Source of the DNA: Nonomuraea guangzhouensis
GTDB lineage: Bacteria; Actinomycetota; Actinomycetes; Streptosporangiales; Streptosporangiaceae
NCBI RefSeq assembly: GCF_019396345.1
Contig: NZ_JAHKRM010000024.1
Span: 155,788-219,787, forward strand
Length of the DNA stretch: 64,000 nucleotides
Direction of reading: 5' to 3'
The position numbers were made by a program, and so were the translations under genes. The notes under the pieces are model-generated. The model worked only from the letters and a program-made list of their open reading frames with translations, was not told where the DNA came from and made no database searches. Shown here in pieces: positions 23,475-30,972 of this stretch. The stretch's first letter is position 1; the number at the start of each line of letters is the position of its first letter.

Positions 23475-23517
23475 TGCTAGCTATTTCAATTATGACTGAA
23501 ATAGCTAGCACTGTCAA
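23475..23517 (-). promoter_or_regulatory. Near-consensus sigma70-type promoter overlaid by a perfect 14-bp inverted repeat
   Basis: Read on the minus strand, TTGACA (23517-23512) and CATAAT (23494-23489) are separated by exactly 17 bp. The arms TGCTAGCTATTTCA (23475-23488) and TGAAATAGCTAGCA (23497-23510) flank an 8-bp spacer and cover the -10 box and the promoter spacer. This is the layout of a repressor operator. The block is strikingly AT-rich for this genome. It reads into the decayed hydrolase, marR-type and methyltransferase genes. Confidence 0.8.
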
Positions 23518-23788
23518 CCGCAGTGGGAAGGGCAACGCGCTCGGGAGGGCAGCTTGACGTTGAGAGCGGGAACGCTCATCGACAAGCGCAGCACCGTGGT
23601 CCGCGAGACCGGCACCGCCAGCCGGACAGGACTGCCGACCAGGACCACGATCAGCGTGGGTGCGAGAGCCAGGCGTTCCAGTCCTGTCTCTGTGGAAGCC
23701 GAGTGCAGAAGATCAGGTGGAGGAATGATCTGACGGCCCGTGCCGCTGCTCCAGCCGCGTGGCACCGGCTGACGGCACCACGCGTCGT

Positions 23789-23989
23789 TCAGAAGGGAGC
23801 CCGGCCGAGCTGTGTGCGCTCGGGCAGCATGACCGGGTCCTCGCCGGCCCGCCTCAGCACGGTCCTGGCGACCAGCGCCCCCATGCCGACGCTGAGCACC
23901 GCGCCGGCCGCGAGCGCCGTGACGAACCACGGCGACGCCTCCATGAGGCCCATGGCCACCAGCACCGCCACCGCCGGCCACGCGATCGC
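23789..23989 (-). CDS. Possible small two-helix membrane protein or gene remnant
   Basis: An open frame of about 66 codons encodes two membrane helices (AVAVLVAMGLMEASPWFVTA and LAAGAVLSVGMGALVARTVL) and a basic tail ending QLGRAPF. Third-position GC is high, as in real genes. No convincing RBS precedes the GTG, and an in-frame stop lies shortly upstream. It could be the tail of a larger lost membrane protein. The stretch 23511-23788 shows only short broken frames and no gene. Confidence 0.35.
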   Translation of the reverse strand, partial: AIAWPAVAVLVAMGLMEASPWFVTALAAGAVLSVGMGALVARTVLRRAGEDPVMLPERTQLGRAPF

Positions 23990-24029
23990 AAGCCGTGTCC
24001 GTAAATCCTGCTACCAGGGTGTTCGACCG

Positions 24030-24590
24030 GTGAGAAGATCGGGGGTGCTCCGAATAGCGAACGCAGTACTCACAAGATTGCCGGAACCGCTGCACGCACT
24101 TGCGCTGAAGCACCGTGAACTGCTGAAGTTCGCGGCGGTGGGCGGAACGGCGTTCTTAGTCGACAACACGGTGTTCTATGGGCTGAAGCTGACCATCTTG
24201 GAACCGAAGCCCGTGACCGCGAAGATCATCGCGGTGCTCGTGGCGACGATCGTGTCCTACGTGTTGAATCGCGAATGGTCGTTCCGGACCAGGGGCGGCC
24301 GCGAGCGCCGTCACGAGGCGGCGCTGTTCTTCCTGGTCAGTGGCGTCGGTCTAGTGCTCAGCTCCGCGCCGCTATGGATCTCCCGGTACGCATTTCACCT
24401 GGAGACCCCGGATGTGAGCCTGGTGACCCAGGAGATCGCCGACTTCATGAGCGCACAGATCATCGGCACGCTGATCGCCATGGTCTTCCGTTTCTGGGCG
24501 CTGCGGAAGTGGGTCTTCCCCGACGAGAAGGCCCAGCCCGGGAGCGTGCGGCTGGCTCCCACTCCCGATTTAACGGACGAGGCGGCTTGA
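24030..24590 (+). CDS. GtrA-family membrane protein
   Basis: The product has about 186 residues. Four membrane helices form the GtrA domain (LLKFAAVGGTAFLVDNTVFY, AKIIAVLVATIVSYVLNREW, ALFFLVSGVGLVLSSAPLWI, IIGTLIAMVFRFWALRKWVF). GtrA proteins are thought to help move or flip polyprenol-linked sugars for wall polysaccharide or O-antigen decoration. The conserved motifs NREWSF and RFWALRKWVF are present. A second in-frame GTG 15 bp downstream is equally plausible as start. No sugar-transfer gene is adjacent. Confidence 0.85.
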   Translation: MRRSGVLRIANAVLTRLPEPLHALALKHRELLKFAAVGGTAFLVDNTVFYGLKLTILEPKPVTAKIIAVLVATIVSYVLNREWSFRTRGGRERRHEAALFFLVSGVGLVLSSAPLWISRYAFHLETPDVSLVTQEIADFMSAQIIGTLIAMVFRFWALRKWVFPDEKAQPGSVRLAPTPDLTDEAA

Positions 24591-24724
24591 TGGCAGCGAA
24601 TCCAGAAGCCGTTTCGGCGATTGCCGCACTTGCTCGCGGAGTTCCGCGTTTCGGTGTCACATGGGACGACGCTCTACTTCGGGCCCACGACACGGACCAG
24701 AGAGAACGGCACGGGTCGAGCTAG
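24590..24724 (+). CDS. Short ORF coupled to gtrA, unknown
   Basis: The ATG shares one base with the gtrA stop (TGATG) and opens 44 codons (MAANPEAVSAIAALARGVPR ... HGSS). There is no membrane segment or known motif. It may be a small coupled protein or the start of a truncated gene, since the frame ends abruptly before the convergent gene. Confidence 0.35.
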   Translation: MAANPEAVSAIAALARGVPRFGVTWDDALLRAHDTDQRERHGSS

Positions 24725-24734
24725 CCATCAGGCC

Positions 24735-25319
24735 TCACCACTTGTCCCATCCATGATGGCCGAACCAGCGGCCACCGACGTGACGGTACTCGTCGTCGAT
24801 GGTCTCCGCCTCCGGTTCTCCATGAGGCACCATGAGGAAGCCGGTATTACTGTGAATGGCCCATTCTTCGGTGCCGAGGTAGGCCGAGCCCGGGACCGGT
24901 TCCGACTCGACGTAGTGCGGGGCTGAGGAGCACACCCGATACAGACCGACCCACTCGCAGGGCGCGCCGAACCGCGACTGCTCCTTCACCGTCGCGGCAT
25001 ACGCCTCCATCTCGGGAAGAGAGATCGCGAACCTCAGATGAAAAGGCGCGTTCGTGACGAGCGCCAGAATCACGGCCAAGACAATCAGCGGGGCTACCAG
25101 CCATCGCCATGGTCGACCGTTGACCTGGCCCTCCAGCGAGGCCGCAATGAGGCGGCCGATGTAGATCAGAACCAGCGGGCCCAAGACGAAGACCCCGAGC
25201 AGGAACATCTCGATGTCGTACCAGAACGGCACGCTGGCCCAGTAGAGCACGAGCAGGCATGGGGCCAGCAGCCCGATCAGGAAGATCCACCCCGGCGGCT
25301 TGGTGATCATGGAGATCAT
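24735..25319 (-). CDS. Hypothetical membrane protein, three helices
   Basis: The 194-residue product has three N-terminal membrane helices (WIFLIGLLAPCLLVLYWASV; MFLLGVFVLGPLVLIYIGRL; WLVAPLIVLAVILALVT) and a C-terminal domain of about 110 residues that is probably outside the cell. Two Cys (PCEWVGLYRVCSS) could form a disulfide. The end is Trp/His-rich (GGRWFGHHGWDKW). I do not recognise the family. Codon bias is milder than in neighbours, in keeping with an accessory region. Confidence 0.65.
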   Translation of the reverse strand: MISMITKPPGWIFLIGLLAPCLLVLYWASVPFWYDIEMFLLGVFVLGPLVLIYIGRLIAASLEGQVNGRPWRWLVAPLIVLAVILALVTNAPFHLRFAISLPEMEAYAATVKEQSRFGAPCEWVGLYRVCSSAPHYVESEPVPGSAYLGTEEWAIHSNTGFLMVPHGEPEAETIDDEYRHVGGRWFGHHGWDKW

Positions 25320-25749
25320 TGGGACACCTTAGATCGCCGCCTACGCTGACGCCATATCGCCGGTTGGAATACATCAGCCCCCCGGCGACATTCTGGAGCG
25401 GGATACGGTAGATCATGGAAATAGGCCGCGATCGCACTATTAATCGATTGTGCGGAATCCGGTTTTTCGGTGTCGTTCCACGCTCCGTGTCGCCTTGATC
25501 GTCCCGCACCTGGTGTCATTTCCTCGGCGTTCGGCGAAGGGCTGAGGCTGCCGGGAATACTGGCGGATCGAGTGAGCAAACTGACCTGCGGTCCTGACTC
25601 AGTCGAAGTGATGCCCGGCGTGGCGGCGCCTACCTGCGGTGCATCAGATGTGCTGAGCTGGATGGCTCAGGGTGCGGCTCAGCAAAGGCGATGAGAGCGG
25701 CAGGCCGCTGCGCACGCGAAGGAGCAGCCCGTGAACGCGGCGCCGGTAC
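25320..25749. other. Gene-poor AT-richer stretch
   Basis: No frame here shows convincing coding character on either strand. The first 150 bp are AT-richer than the chromosome average and may hold the promoter of the minus-strand membrane protein. The remainder has short broken frames consistent with decay. Confidence 0.4.
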
Positions 25750-25923
25750 GTGGAGGCGATCCGGAGCTGGCTGCTCGCCAAGGCAGCGTGGTGGGCGCTG
25801 ATGGGCGCGGCCGAGACACTTCTCGGCGCGCTCCTGCATCGCACTCGGCCTCTGCATGTGTTCCGCTGGGCGGCGTTCGCCCTGGTGCTGGTCGGCGGAC
25901 CGCTCGACCTGCTCGCCGCATGA
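25750..25923 (+). CDS. Small two-helix membrane protein (57 residues) or remnant
   Basis: A GTG-initiated frame encodes two hydrophobic segments (SWLLAKAAWWALMGAAETLL and HVFRWAAFALVLVGGPLDLL) and ends LAA-stop. Third codon positions are strongly GC, and hydrophobicity is coherent, so it looks coding. The RBS is poor and an in-frame stop lies six codons upstream, so it may be the 3' end of a lost gene. It is convergent with dnaB. Confidence 0.4.
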   Translation: MEAIRSWLLAKAAWWALMGAAETLLGALLHRTRPLHVFRWAAFALVLVGGPLDLLAA

Positions 25924-26023
25924 CGGCCCGTAGCTTCGCTGAGTCAGGACACCTGCCAGTCCGCGATTCATGTCGCAAGCGACAGACAGACGACACGGAA
26001 TCGCGGAGGCTACAAGACGACCC

Positions 26024-29000
26024 CTAATGCTGGGCCATGTCGACGAAGCGGCTGTAGTGGCCCTGGAAAGCGACAGTGACGGTGGCAGTTGGACCATTTC
26101 GATGCTTGGCAACTATGAGGTCCGCCTCACCCGCCCTGGGCGACTCACGCTCGTACGCATCCTCGCGATGGAGCAAAATGACCATGTCCGCATCCTGCTC
26201 GATGCTGTTGTGAACGGATATGCCGTTGGCGACGAAGTTGTGTCCGCCCAACACCGTGGCGTCATAGACCGGCTGCTCGCCCAAGCTCTCGATCGAGGCG
26301 ACCTCGTCCCAAAAGACGTCGTTCGTCGCCAGCATGTCCATCTGAGCGTCGTCCAGAATCGCCGCCACCCGGCCAAGGCGCTCCCTGCCCAGTTCGGCAG
26401 AGAACGCCTGATGGGTCATGCCCTTCTCTGTCAGCGCGCCACGGACACGGTCCCAGACTTCGCGCGGAACCGTGTCGAGGTTCGTGTTGCCCTTGGCCGC
26501 CCGAAGTTCCGGTATGCAGCGAGCGGCTTGTTTCGCCCGTTCGCCATGCACGCCCACCTCGTCCAGGAAGCGGAGCTGGTTCTCCGAGTCGTAGACGTGG
26601 AGCTGGAACCCCGGTCGGTGGTCGCCCTTCTGTGTCGTCTTGATGCGAGTCATCACATTGAACCGAAGGAGCAGCCGCGCAACGTCATCGATCAGGCGGC
26701 GGCTCGTCGAGGCGTAGTAGACCCGCGACTGGCCACGCTCTTCGTCCCACCAGACGCATCCGTCGGTCGCCCACAGGTGCCGGAGGAACAGGGCGATCTG
26801 CTTCTTCGGCAGGGAGAAGACCCCCTGCGGAATGAACTTCTCGTGGCTGCGGAGGCCGAACAGCCCCAGACCGTCAAGCCAGGCGGCGATGGGGTCGCGC
26901 TTGCCGTGTGTGAGCCGGTCGGGGGCGGGGAGCCGGAGCGTGGTGACCCGCGCGGCGGGGGATTCGTCCCGGACCGCACTGACTCCGAAATGCGTGGCCG
27001 CTTTCGTGACCGCCTCCAGGCAAGCCTCGTCCTTGCTCGCGTACCGGATCGGCTGCCTCCTGACGAACGAACCGTCTCCGATCATGTGCCCCAGCAGGAT
27101 GACTTCCTCTTCTGGCCACTCCTGAAGGTCCCGAGGGGGCGGGACGTGGCGCGGGACGGCGAGGCGAGCACCCGGGCCGACCTCCCCCAAGGGGCGCCAG
27201 CCGTCGTAGGTCATGAAGGGGTGATTGGCCGTCGCCTTGATCTCCCGACCCGACGTCAGCCGTAGTTTGAAGACCTCCTTCGTGCCACTGGGAAAAACGT
27301 GCGTCATGGTGCACTGCACGAGCCGCATGTTCTCGTCCAGGGACCACACGGGGATGTCGCGTGCGCCGGACTCCAGAAGCTCGCCCAATGACGCCTCCGC
27401 CCCCGTGTCGGCTCGCAGGACTCGGGTGTCAGCCGTCAGGCATCCCGATTCGCGTAGGTCGCTGACCGCGGGCCGCTTGTCCGTACGCTGCTCGGGGCCT
27501 CGGTTGAGCTGGGAGATCGCGATGACCGGCACCTCGAGCTCCTTGGCCAGCAGCTTGATCGCACGGGAGATCTCCGAGACCTCGTTCTGGCGGCTCTCGG
27601 TCTTCTTCGGCGAGCTCATCAGCTGGAGGTAGTCGATGACCACGAACCGCAGGTCGTTGCGTTGTTTCAGGCGCCGGCACTTGGCCCGGATCTCCATCAT
27701 CGACATGTTGGGCGAGTCGTCGATGAACAGCGGCGCCTCGGCCACCTCGCTCATCCGCCGGGCCAGCCGGGTCCAGTCGTCGTCGCCCATCATGCCGGAG
27801 CGCATCGCGTGCAGGGCGACCCGGGCCTCGGCCGACAGCAGTCGCATCGTGATCTCGTTGCGCGACATTTCCAGCGAGAAGATGACGGTGGTCATCCCAT
27901 GCTTGATCGCTGCGGAACGCGCGAAGTCCAGCCCCAGGGTGCTGTTGTGGGTGGGGATGCACGTGCTGCCCGCAAGGTAGAGGTGATCCGCGTTGTCCAC
28001 CTCGACGCAGCGGACCGGCTGAGAGGGGACCGGCCGCACGTCCACGATGGAGCGAACCCCCGTGGTGAAGTCGATCACGTGGCAGGAATCCGGCTTGGTG
28101 CGCAGGACGGCGTGGTAGCCCAGGCTCAGGATGAGCTCGTGAACGTCATGAGCGAGCCGCCGCTCCGCCACGGCGAACTGGATCTGCCCGTCTCCGCCGA
28201 CGCACCCGTCCGCGTCGAGCAGGCCCGCCAGCAGGTCACGCCGCTGGCTCTCCGACGCGCGCAGGTAGTCAGAGGGGATGTGCTTCTCTTGAAGAACGCC
28301 CGAGCCGAGCCGGACACCGAGCGCGTACGGCGGAAGCGGAAGATCCCGCTCATCGAGCGCGAATGCCGCCGACACCTCGACCGCGTGGTCCGCCCCTCGG
28401 TCGGCCCGGAAGATCTCCTCCGTGGTCGCCACGCCCCGCGTCGTCCGCCACTGGTGGCCGGCGTCCGCGGTGATCACCGTACCGTCGCTGAACTCCACCT
28501 CGTAGCACGGCCTGCCGTGCATGACCTCGGTGGCCGCGACCACCCGGGTCGGCCGGCCGTCGGCCCCCATGAGCTGCTCGCCGACCGCGACCTCGCCCAT
28601 GGTCGTCCAGCCGGCCGGGGTGGGCAGCGGCGTGTCGAGCGCCAGCGCCTTGCCGATGGCCGGGCGGGCCGCGACGACGATCATCTGGCCCGGGTGCAGG
28701 CCGTTGGTGAGCTGGTCGAGGTCCTGGAAGCCGGTGGGCACGCCGACCATCTGGCCGCCACGGCTGCCGATGGCCTCCAGCTCGTCGAGGGCGCCCGGCA
28801 TGATGTCGGCCAGCGGCGCGTAGTCCTCGGACGTGCGCCGCTCGGTGACCTTGTAGATCTCCGCCTGCGCGCGGTCGACCAGGTCGTCGACCTCTTCGTT
28901 CTGGCCGCCGTAGCCGAAGGAGACGATGCGCGTGCCGGCCTCGATGAGGCGGCGGAGGATGGCCTGCTCACGGACGATCTTCGCGTAGTAGCCGGCGTTG

Positions 29001-29320
29001 GCCGCGGTCGGGACGACGGCCGTCAGCGTGTGCAGGTAGGCGGCGCCGCCCACCCGGGCCATCTCGCCGCGCTTCTGCAGGTCGTCGAAGACCGTGACCG
29101 CGTCGGCCGGCTCGCCGCGACCGTAGAGGTCGGTGATGACGTCATAGATCATCTGATGGGCGGGCCGGTAGAAGTCGTCGGACCGGATGAGCTCCACGAC
29201 GTCGGCGATCGCGTCCTTGGACAGCAGCATGCCGCCCAGGACCGACTGCTCCGCCTCGATGTTGCTGGGCGGCGTGCGCTCGAAACCCGGGCCTCCGCCG
29301 CCGTCTTCGTCAATGCTCAC
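26024..29320 (-). CDS. dnaB: Replicative DNA helicase DnaB precursor with two inteins
   Basis: The 1098-residue precursor starts at a GTG with a GAGGGGG RBS. Extein parts are residues 1-224 (N-domain, linker and first half of the P-loop, ARPAIGK), 460-626 (STLGLDFARS, Walker B region VVIDYLQLM, Arg finger region) and 1039-1098 (SIEQDADMVILLHRE to the end). Joined, they give a 451-residue helicase of normal size. The first insertion splits the Walker A motif between Lys and Ser; the second splits DLRESG/SIEQDAD. DnaB is the hexameric fork helicase, so growth should depend on splicing of both. Confidence 0.97.
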   Translation of the reverse strand: MSIDEDGGGGPGFERTPPSNIEAEQSVLGGMLLSKDAIADVVELIRSDDFYRPAHQMIYDVITDLYGRGEPADAVTVFDDLQKRGEMARVGGAAYLHTLTAVVPTAANAGYYAKIVREQAILRRLIEAGTRIVSFGYGGQNEEVDDLVDRAQAEIYKVTERRTSEDYAPLADIMPGALDELEAIGSRGGQMVGVPTGFQDLDQLTNGLHPGQMIVVAARPAIGKALALDTPLPTPAGWTTMGEVAVGEQLMGADGRPTRVVAATEVMHGRPCYEVEFSDGTVITADAGHQWRTTRGVATTEEIFRADRGADHAVEVSAAFALDERDLPLPPYALGVRLGSGVLQEKHIPSDYLRASESQRRDLLAGLLDADGCVGGDGQIQFAVAERRLAHDVHELILSLGYHAVLRTKPDSCHVIDFTTGVRSIVDVRPVPSQPVRCVEVDNADHLYLAGSTCIPTHNSTLGLDFARSAAIKHGMTTVIFSLEMSRNEITMRLLSAEARVALHAMRSGMMGDDDWTRLARRMSEVAEAPLFIDDSPNMSMMEIRAKCRRLKQRNDLRFVVIDYLQLMSSPKKTESRQNEVSEISRAIKLLAKELEVPVIAISQLNRGPEQRTDKRPAVSDLRESGCLTADTRVLRADTGAEASLGELLESGARDIPVWSLDENMRLVQCTMTHVFPSGTKEVFKLRLTSGREIKATANHPFMTYDGWRPLGEVGPGARLAVPRHVPPPRDLQEWPEEEVILLGHMIGDGSFVRRQPIRYASKDEACLEAVTKAATHFGVSAVRDESPAARVTTLRLPAPDRLTHGKRDPIAAWLDGLGLFGLRSHEKFIPQGVFSLPKKQIALFLRHLWATDGCVWWDEERGQSRVYYASTSRRLIDDVARLLLRFNVMTRIKTTQKGDHRPGFQLHVYDSENQLRFLDEVGVHGERAKQAARCIPELRAAKGNTNLDTVPREVWDRVRGALTEKGMTHQAFSAELGRERLGRVAAILDDAQMDMLATNDVFWDEVASIESLGEQPVYDATVLGGHNFVANGISVHNSIEQDADMVILLHREDAYERESPRAGEADLIVAKHRNGPTATVTVAFQGHYSRFVDMAQH
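26207..27442 (-). mobile_element. Intein 2 in DnaB: class 1 with LAGLIDADG endonuclease
   Basis: The intein has 412 residues. It begins Cys1 (CLTADTRVL), has block B T-x-x-H (Thr71, His74 in ATANHPF), block F with Asp394 and His401 (VYDATVLGGHNF), and ends Val-His411-Asn412 before extein Ser1039. Both endonuclease catalytic acids are present: Asp123 (LLGHMIGDGS) and Asp227 (HLWATDGCV), about 104 residues apart, as in active DOD homing enzymes. It sits between RESG and SIEQDAD of the helicase. Confidence 0.93.
27944..28648 (-). mobile_element. Intein 1 in DnaB: class 3 (Ala1, W/C/T motif), endonuclease decayed
   Basis: The intein has 235 residues. It starts with Ala1 (ALALDTPLPT) instead of Cys or Ser, so it cannot use the class 1 route. 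Block B His65-x-Trp67 (AGHQW), block F Cys214 (VRCVEVDN) and block G Thr233 (CIPTHN) are exactly the Trp-Cys-Thr set that defines class 3 inteins; extein Ser460 follows Asn235. The endonuclease remnant keeps DOD motif 2 (LLAGLLDADGCV) but motif 1 reads LGVRLGSG, with Ser116 in place of the catalytic Asp, and the distance between motifs is only about 30 residues. Confidence 0.92.
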
Positions 29321-29419
29321 CAGCGCCCCCTCAACACCTTGCAGGCGGTCGCACCACCCCCACTTGTAGTCGACCGGTCTGACAGTTTCGCGGGTTCGCG
29401 GTGAGACGGCAACGCGGCC

Positions 29420-29559
29420 TGTGGACAACCCTGTGGTCAAGCTGTGCACTATTCCGCCCAGGGTGTGAAAGTACTGTGGACGGAGCTGTGGATAACTCTG
29501 CCCACAATCCACACCCACCGCGCTGACCCGGGAAAACATTGTCCACCGGCTGTGGAGGA
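29420..29559. promoter_or_regulatory. Cluster of DnaA-box-like 9-mers upstream of dnaB
   Basis: Within 140 bp: TGTGGACAA (29420-29428, perfect complement of TTGTCCACA), TGTGGTCAA (29432-29440), TGTGGACGG (29475-29483), TGTGGATAA (29487-29495, perfect complement of TTATCCACA), CAATCCACA (29505-29513), TTGTCCACC (29539-29547) and TGTGGAGGA (29551-29559). The four most dnaB-proximal boxes share one orientation. The block fills the dnaB-MATE divergent spacer. It may control dnaB through DnaA or titrate DnaA. Confidence 0.7.
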
Positions 29560-29603
29560 AAGAAAGTTGGCTCGACACGCCGTGTAATGGCCATAATGGG
29601 TAA

Positions 29604-30905
29604 ATGCCCATTACGTCCCGGGACCGGGAGATCCTACGCCTGGCGGTGCCGGCGTTCGGCGCGCTGGTCGCCGAGCCGCTCTTCCTGCTCGCCGACTATG
29701 CCATCGTCGGCCACGGGCTGGGCACCACCGCCGTGGGCGCCCTGGGCGTCGCGGGCACGGTCCTGGCCACGGTGGTGAACCTCTGCGTCTTCCTCGCGTA
29801 CGGCACGACGGCGTCCGTGGCCCGCCAGAGCGGCGCGGGCAACCACGAGAGGGCGATGCGCAGCGGCGTGGACGGCATCTGGCTCGCGCTGGCCATCGGC
29901 GCCGCCCTCATCGTGGTCTGCTGGCCGCTCAGCCCGTGGATCGTCGGCCTGTTCGGGGCGAGCCCGGAGCAGGCCGAGCAGGCCGTGACATACCTTCGCA
30001 TCTCACTGCTCGGCGCGCCCGGCATGCTCGTCGTGCTGGCCGGGACCGGCGTGCTGCGCGGCCTGCAGGACACGGTCACGCCGCTGGCCGTCGCGGTGGG
30101 CTCGTTCGCGCTCAACGCGGGGCTGAACGCGTGGTTCGTGCTCGGACTGCACTGGGGCATCGCGGGCTCGGCCTGGGGCACCGTGCTCGCGCAGACGCTG
30201 GGCGCCGCCGTCTACCTCGCCGTGGTGGCCAGGGGCGCGCTGCGGCTCGGCACGCCGCTCACCCCCGGCCTGGCGGGCGTCAGGCAGGCGGGTACGGCCG
30301 GCTTCGCGCTGCTCATCAGGACCGCCTGCCTGCGCGTCGTGCTGGTCGTGGCGACCGTGGCGGCCGCCAGGCTGGGCCAGGCCCCATTGGCCGCGTACGC
30401 CATCGCCACCCAGGTCTGGACATTGCTGGCCTTCGCCCTGGACGCCATCGCCATCGCCGGCCAGGCCATCACGGGCCGTACGCTCGGCGCCGGCGACGTG
30501 GCCGCCACCAGGGCCGCGACCAGGCGCATGGTGCAATGGGGCCTCTGGTCCGGGCTCGCGCTCGGCGTGCTCGTCGTCGCGGCCAGGCCGCTGCTGCCCG
30601 GCCTGTTCGACGCCGATCCACAGGTCACGGAGCAACTGCTGGCCGTGCTCTGGCCGGTGGCGCTGTTCCAGCCGATCTGCGGCGTGGTGTTCGTGCTCGA
30701 CGGAGTGCTGATCGGCGCGGGCGACCAGCGCTACCTCGCGTGGGCGGGCGTGTGGACGACGCTGGCGTACCTGCCCTGCGCCTTCCTCGCCTCGGGATTC
30801 GGCATCGTCGCACTTTGGTGCGCGCTCGGGGCGTGGATGATCGCACGTTCGATCACGCTGGTACGGCGGGTGATCGGCACGGCATGGCTGGTGACCGGGG
30901 CGTAA
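29604..30905 (+). CDS. MATE-family efflux transporter (DinF-like)
   Basis: The 433-residue protein has twelve predicted membrane helices in two similar halves. It opens MPITSRDREILRLAVPAFGA and has the MATE N-lobe signature ALVAEPLFLLADYAIVGHGL and GVLRGLQDT in the first half. MATE proteins export cationic drugs or metabolites against Na+ or H+. A CATAAT hexamer ends 6 nt before the ATG and no RBS is seen, so the transcript is likely leaderless. Its promoter lies next to the DnaA boxes. Confidence 0.93.
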   Translation: MPITSRDREILRLAVPAFGALVAEPLFLLADYAIVGHGLGTTAVGALGVAGTVLATVVNLCVFLAYGTTASVARQSGAGNHERAMRSGVDGIWLALAIGAALIVVCWPLSPWIVGLFGASPEQAEQAVTYLRISLLGAPGMLVVLAGTGVLRGLQDTVTPLAVAVGSFALNAGLNAWFVLGLHWGIAGSAWGTVLAQTLGAAVYLAVVARGALRLGTPLTPGLAGVRQAGTAGFALLIRTACLRVVLVVATVAAARLGQAPLAAYAIATQVWTLLAFALDAIAIAGQAITGRTLGAGDVAATRAATRRMVQWGLWSGLALGVLVVAARPLLPGLFDADPQVTEQLLAVLWPVALFQPICGVVFVLDGVLIGAGDQRYLAWAGVWTTLAYLPCAFLASGFGIVALWCALGAWMIARSITLVRRVIGTAWLVTGA

Positions 30906-30972
30906 TCGTCCCGTGCTTGCTGTTGCGGGTGTGGTAAGGCACTGTGGGCGAGTCGCACGAGCGGGGTGTGCC

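Noticed and set aside
23523..24029. N-terminal extension of the GtrA frame by about 170 codons
   Set aside because: The extension has a Ser/Arg/Thr-rich composition unlike a membrane protein and crosses the minus-strand operator region; GtrA has its normal length from 24030.
25970..27265. 431-codon plus-strand frame opposite intein 2 and the dnaB 3' end
   Set aside because: It is antisense to a well-supported intein and has no RBS or recognisable motif.
27662..29404. Very long open frame (580 codons) on the plus strand across dnaB
   Set aside because: It is antisense to dnaB and arises from GC-rich third positions; its translation is Arg/Val/Asp-rich with no domain, and the minus strand encodes clear helicase motifs.
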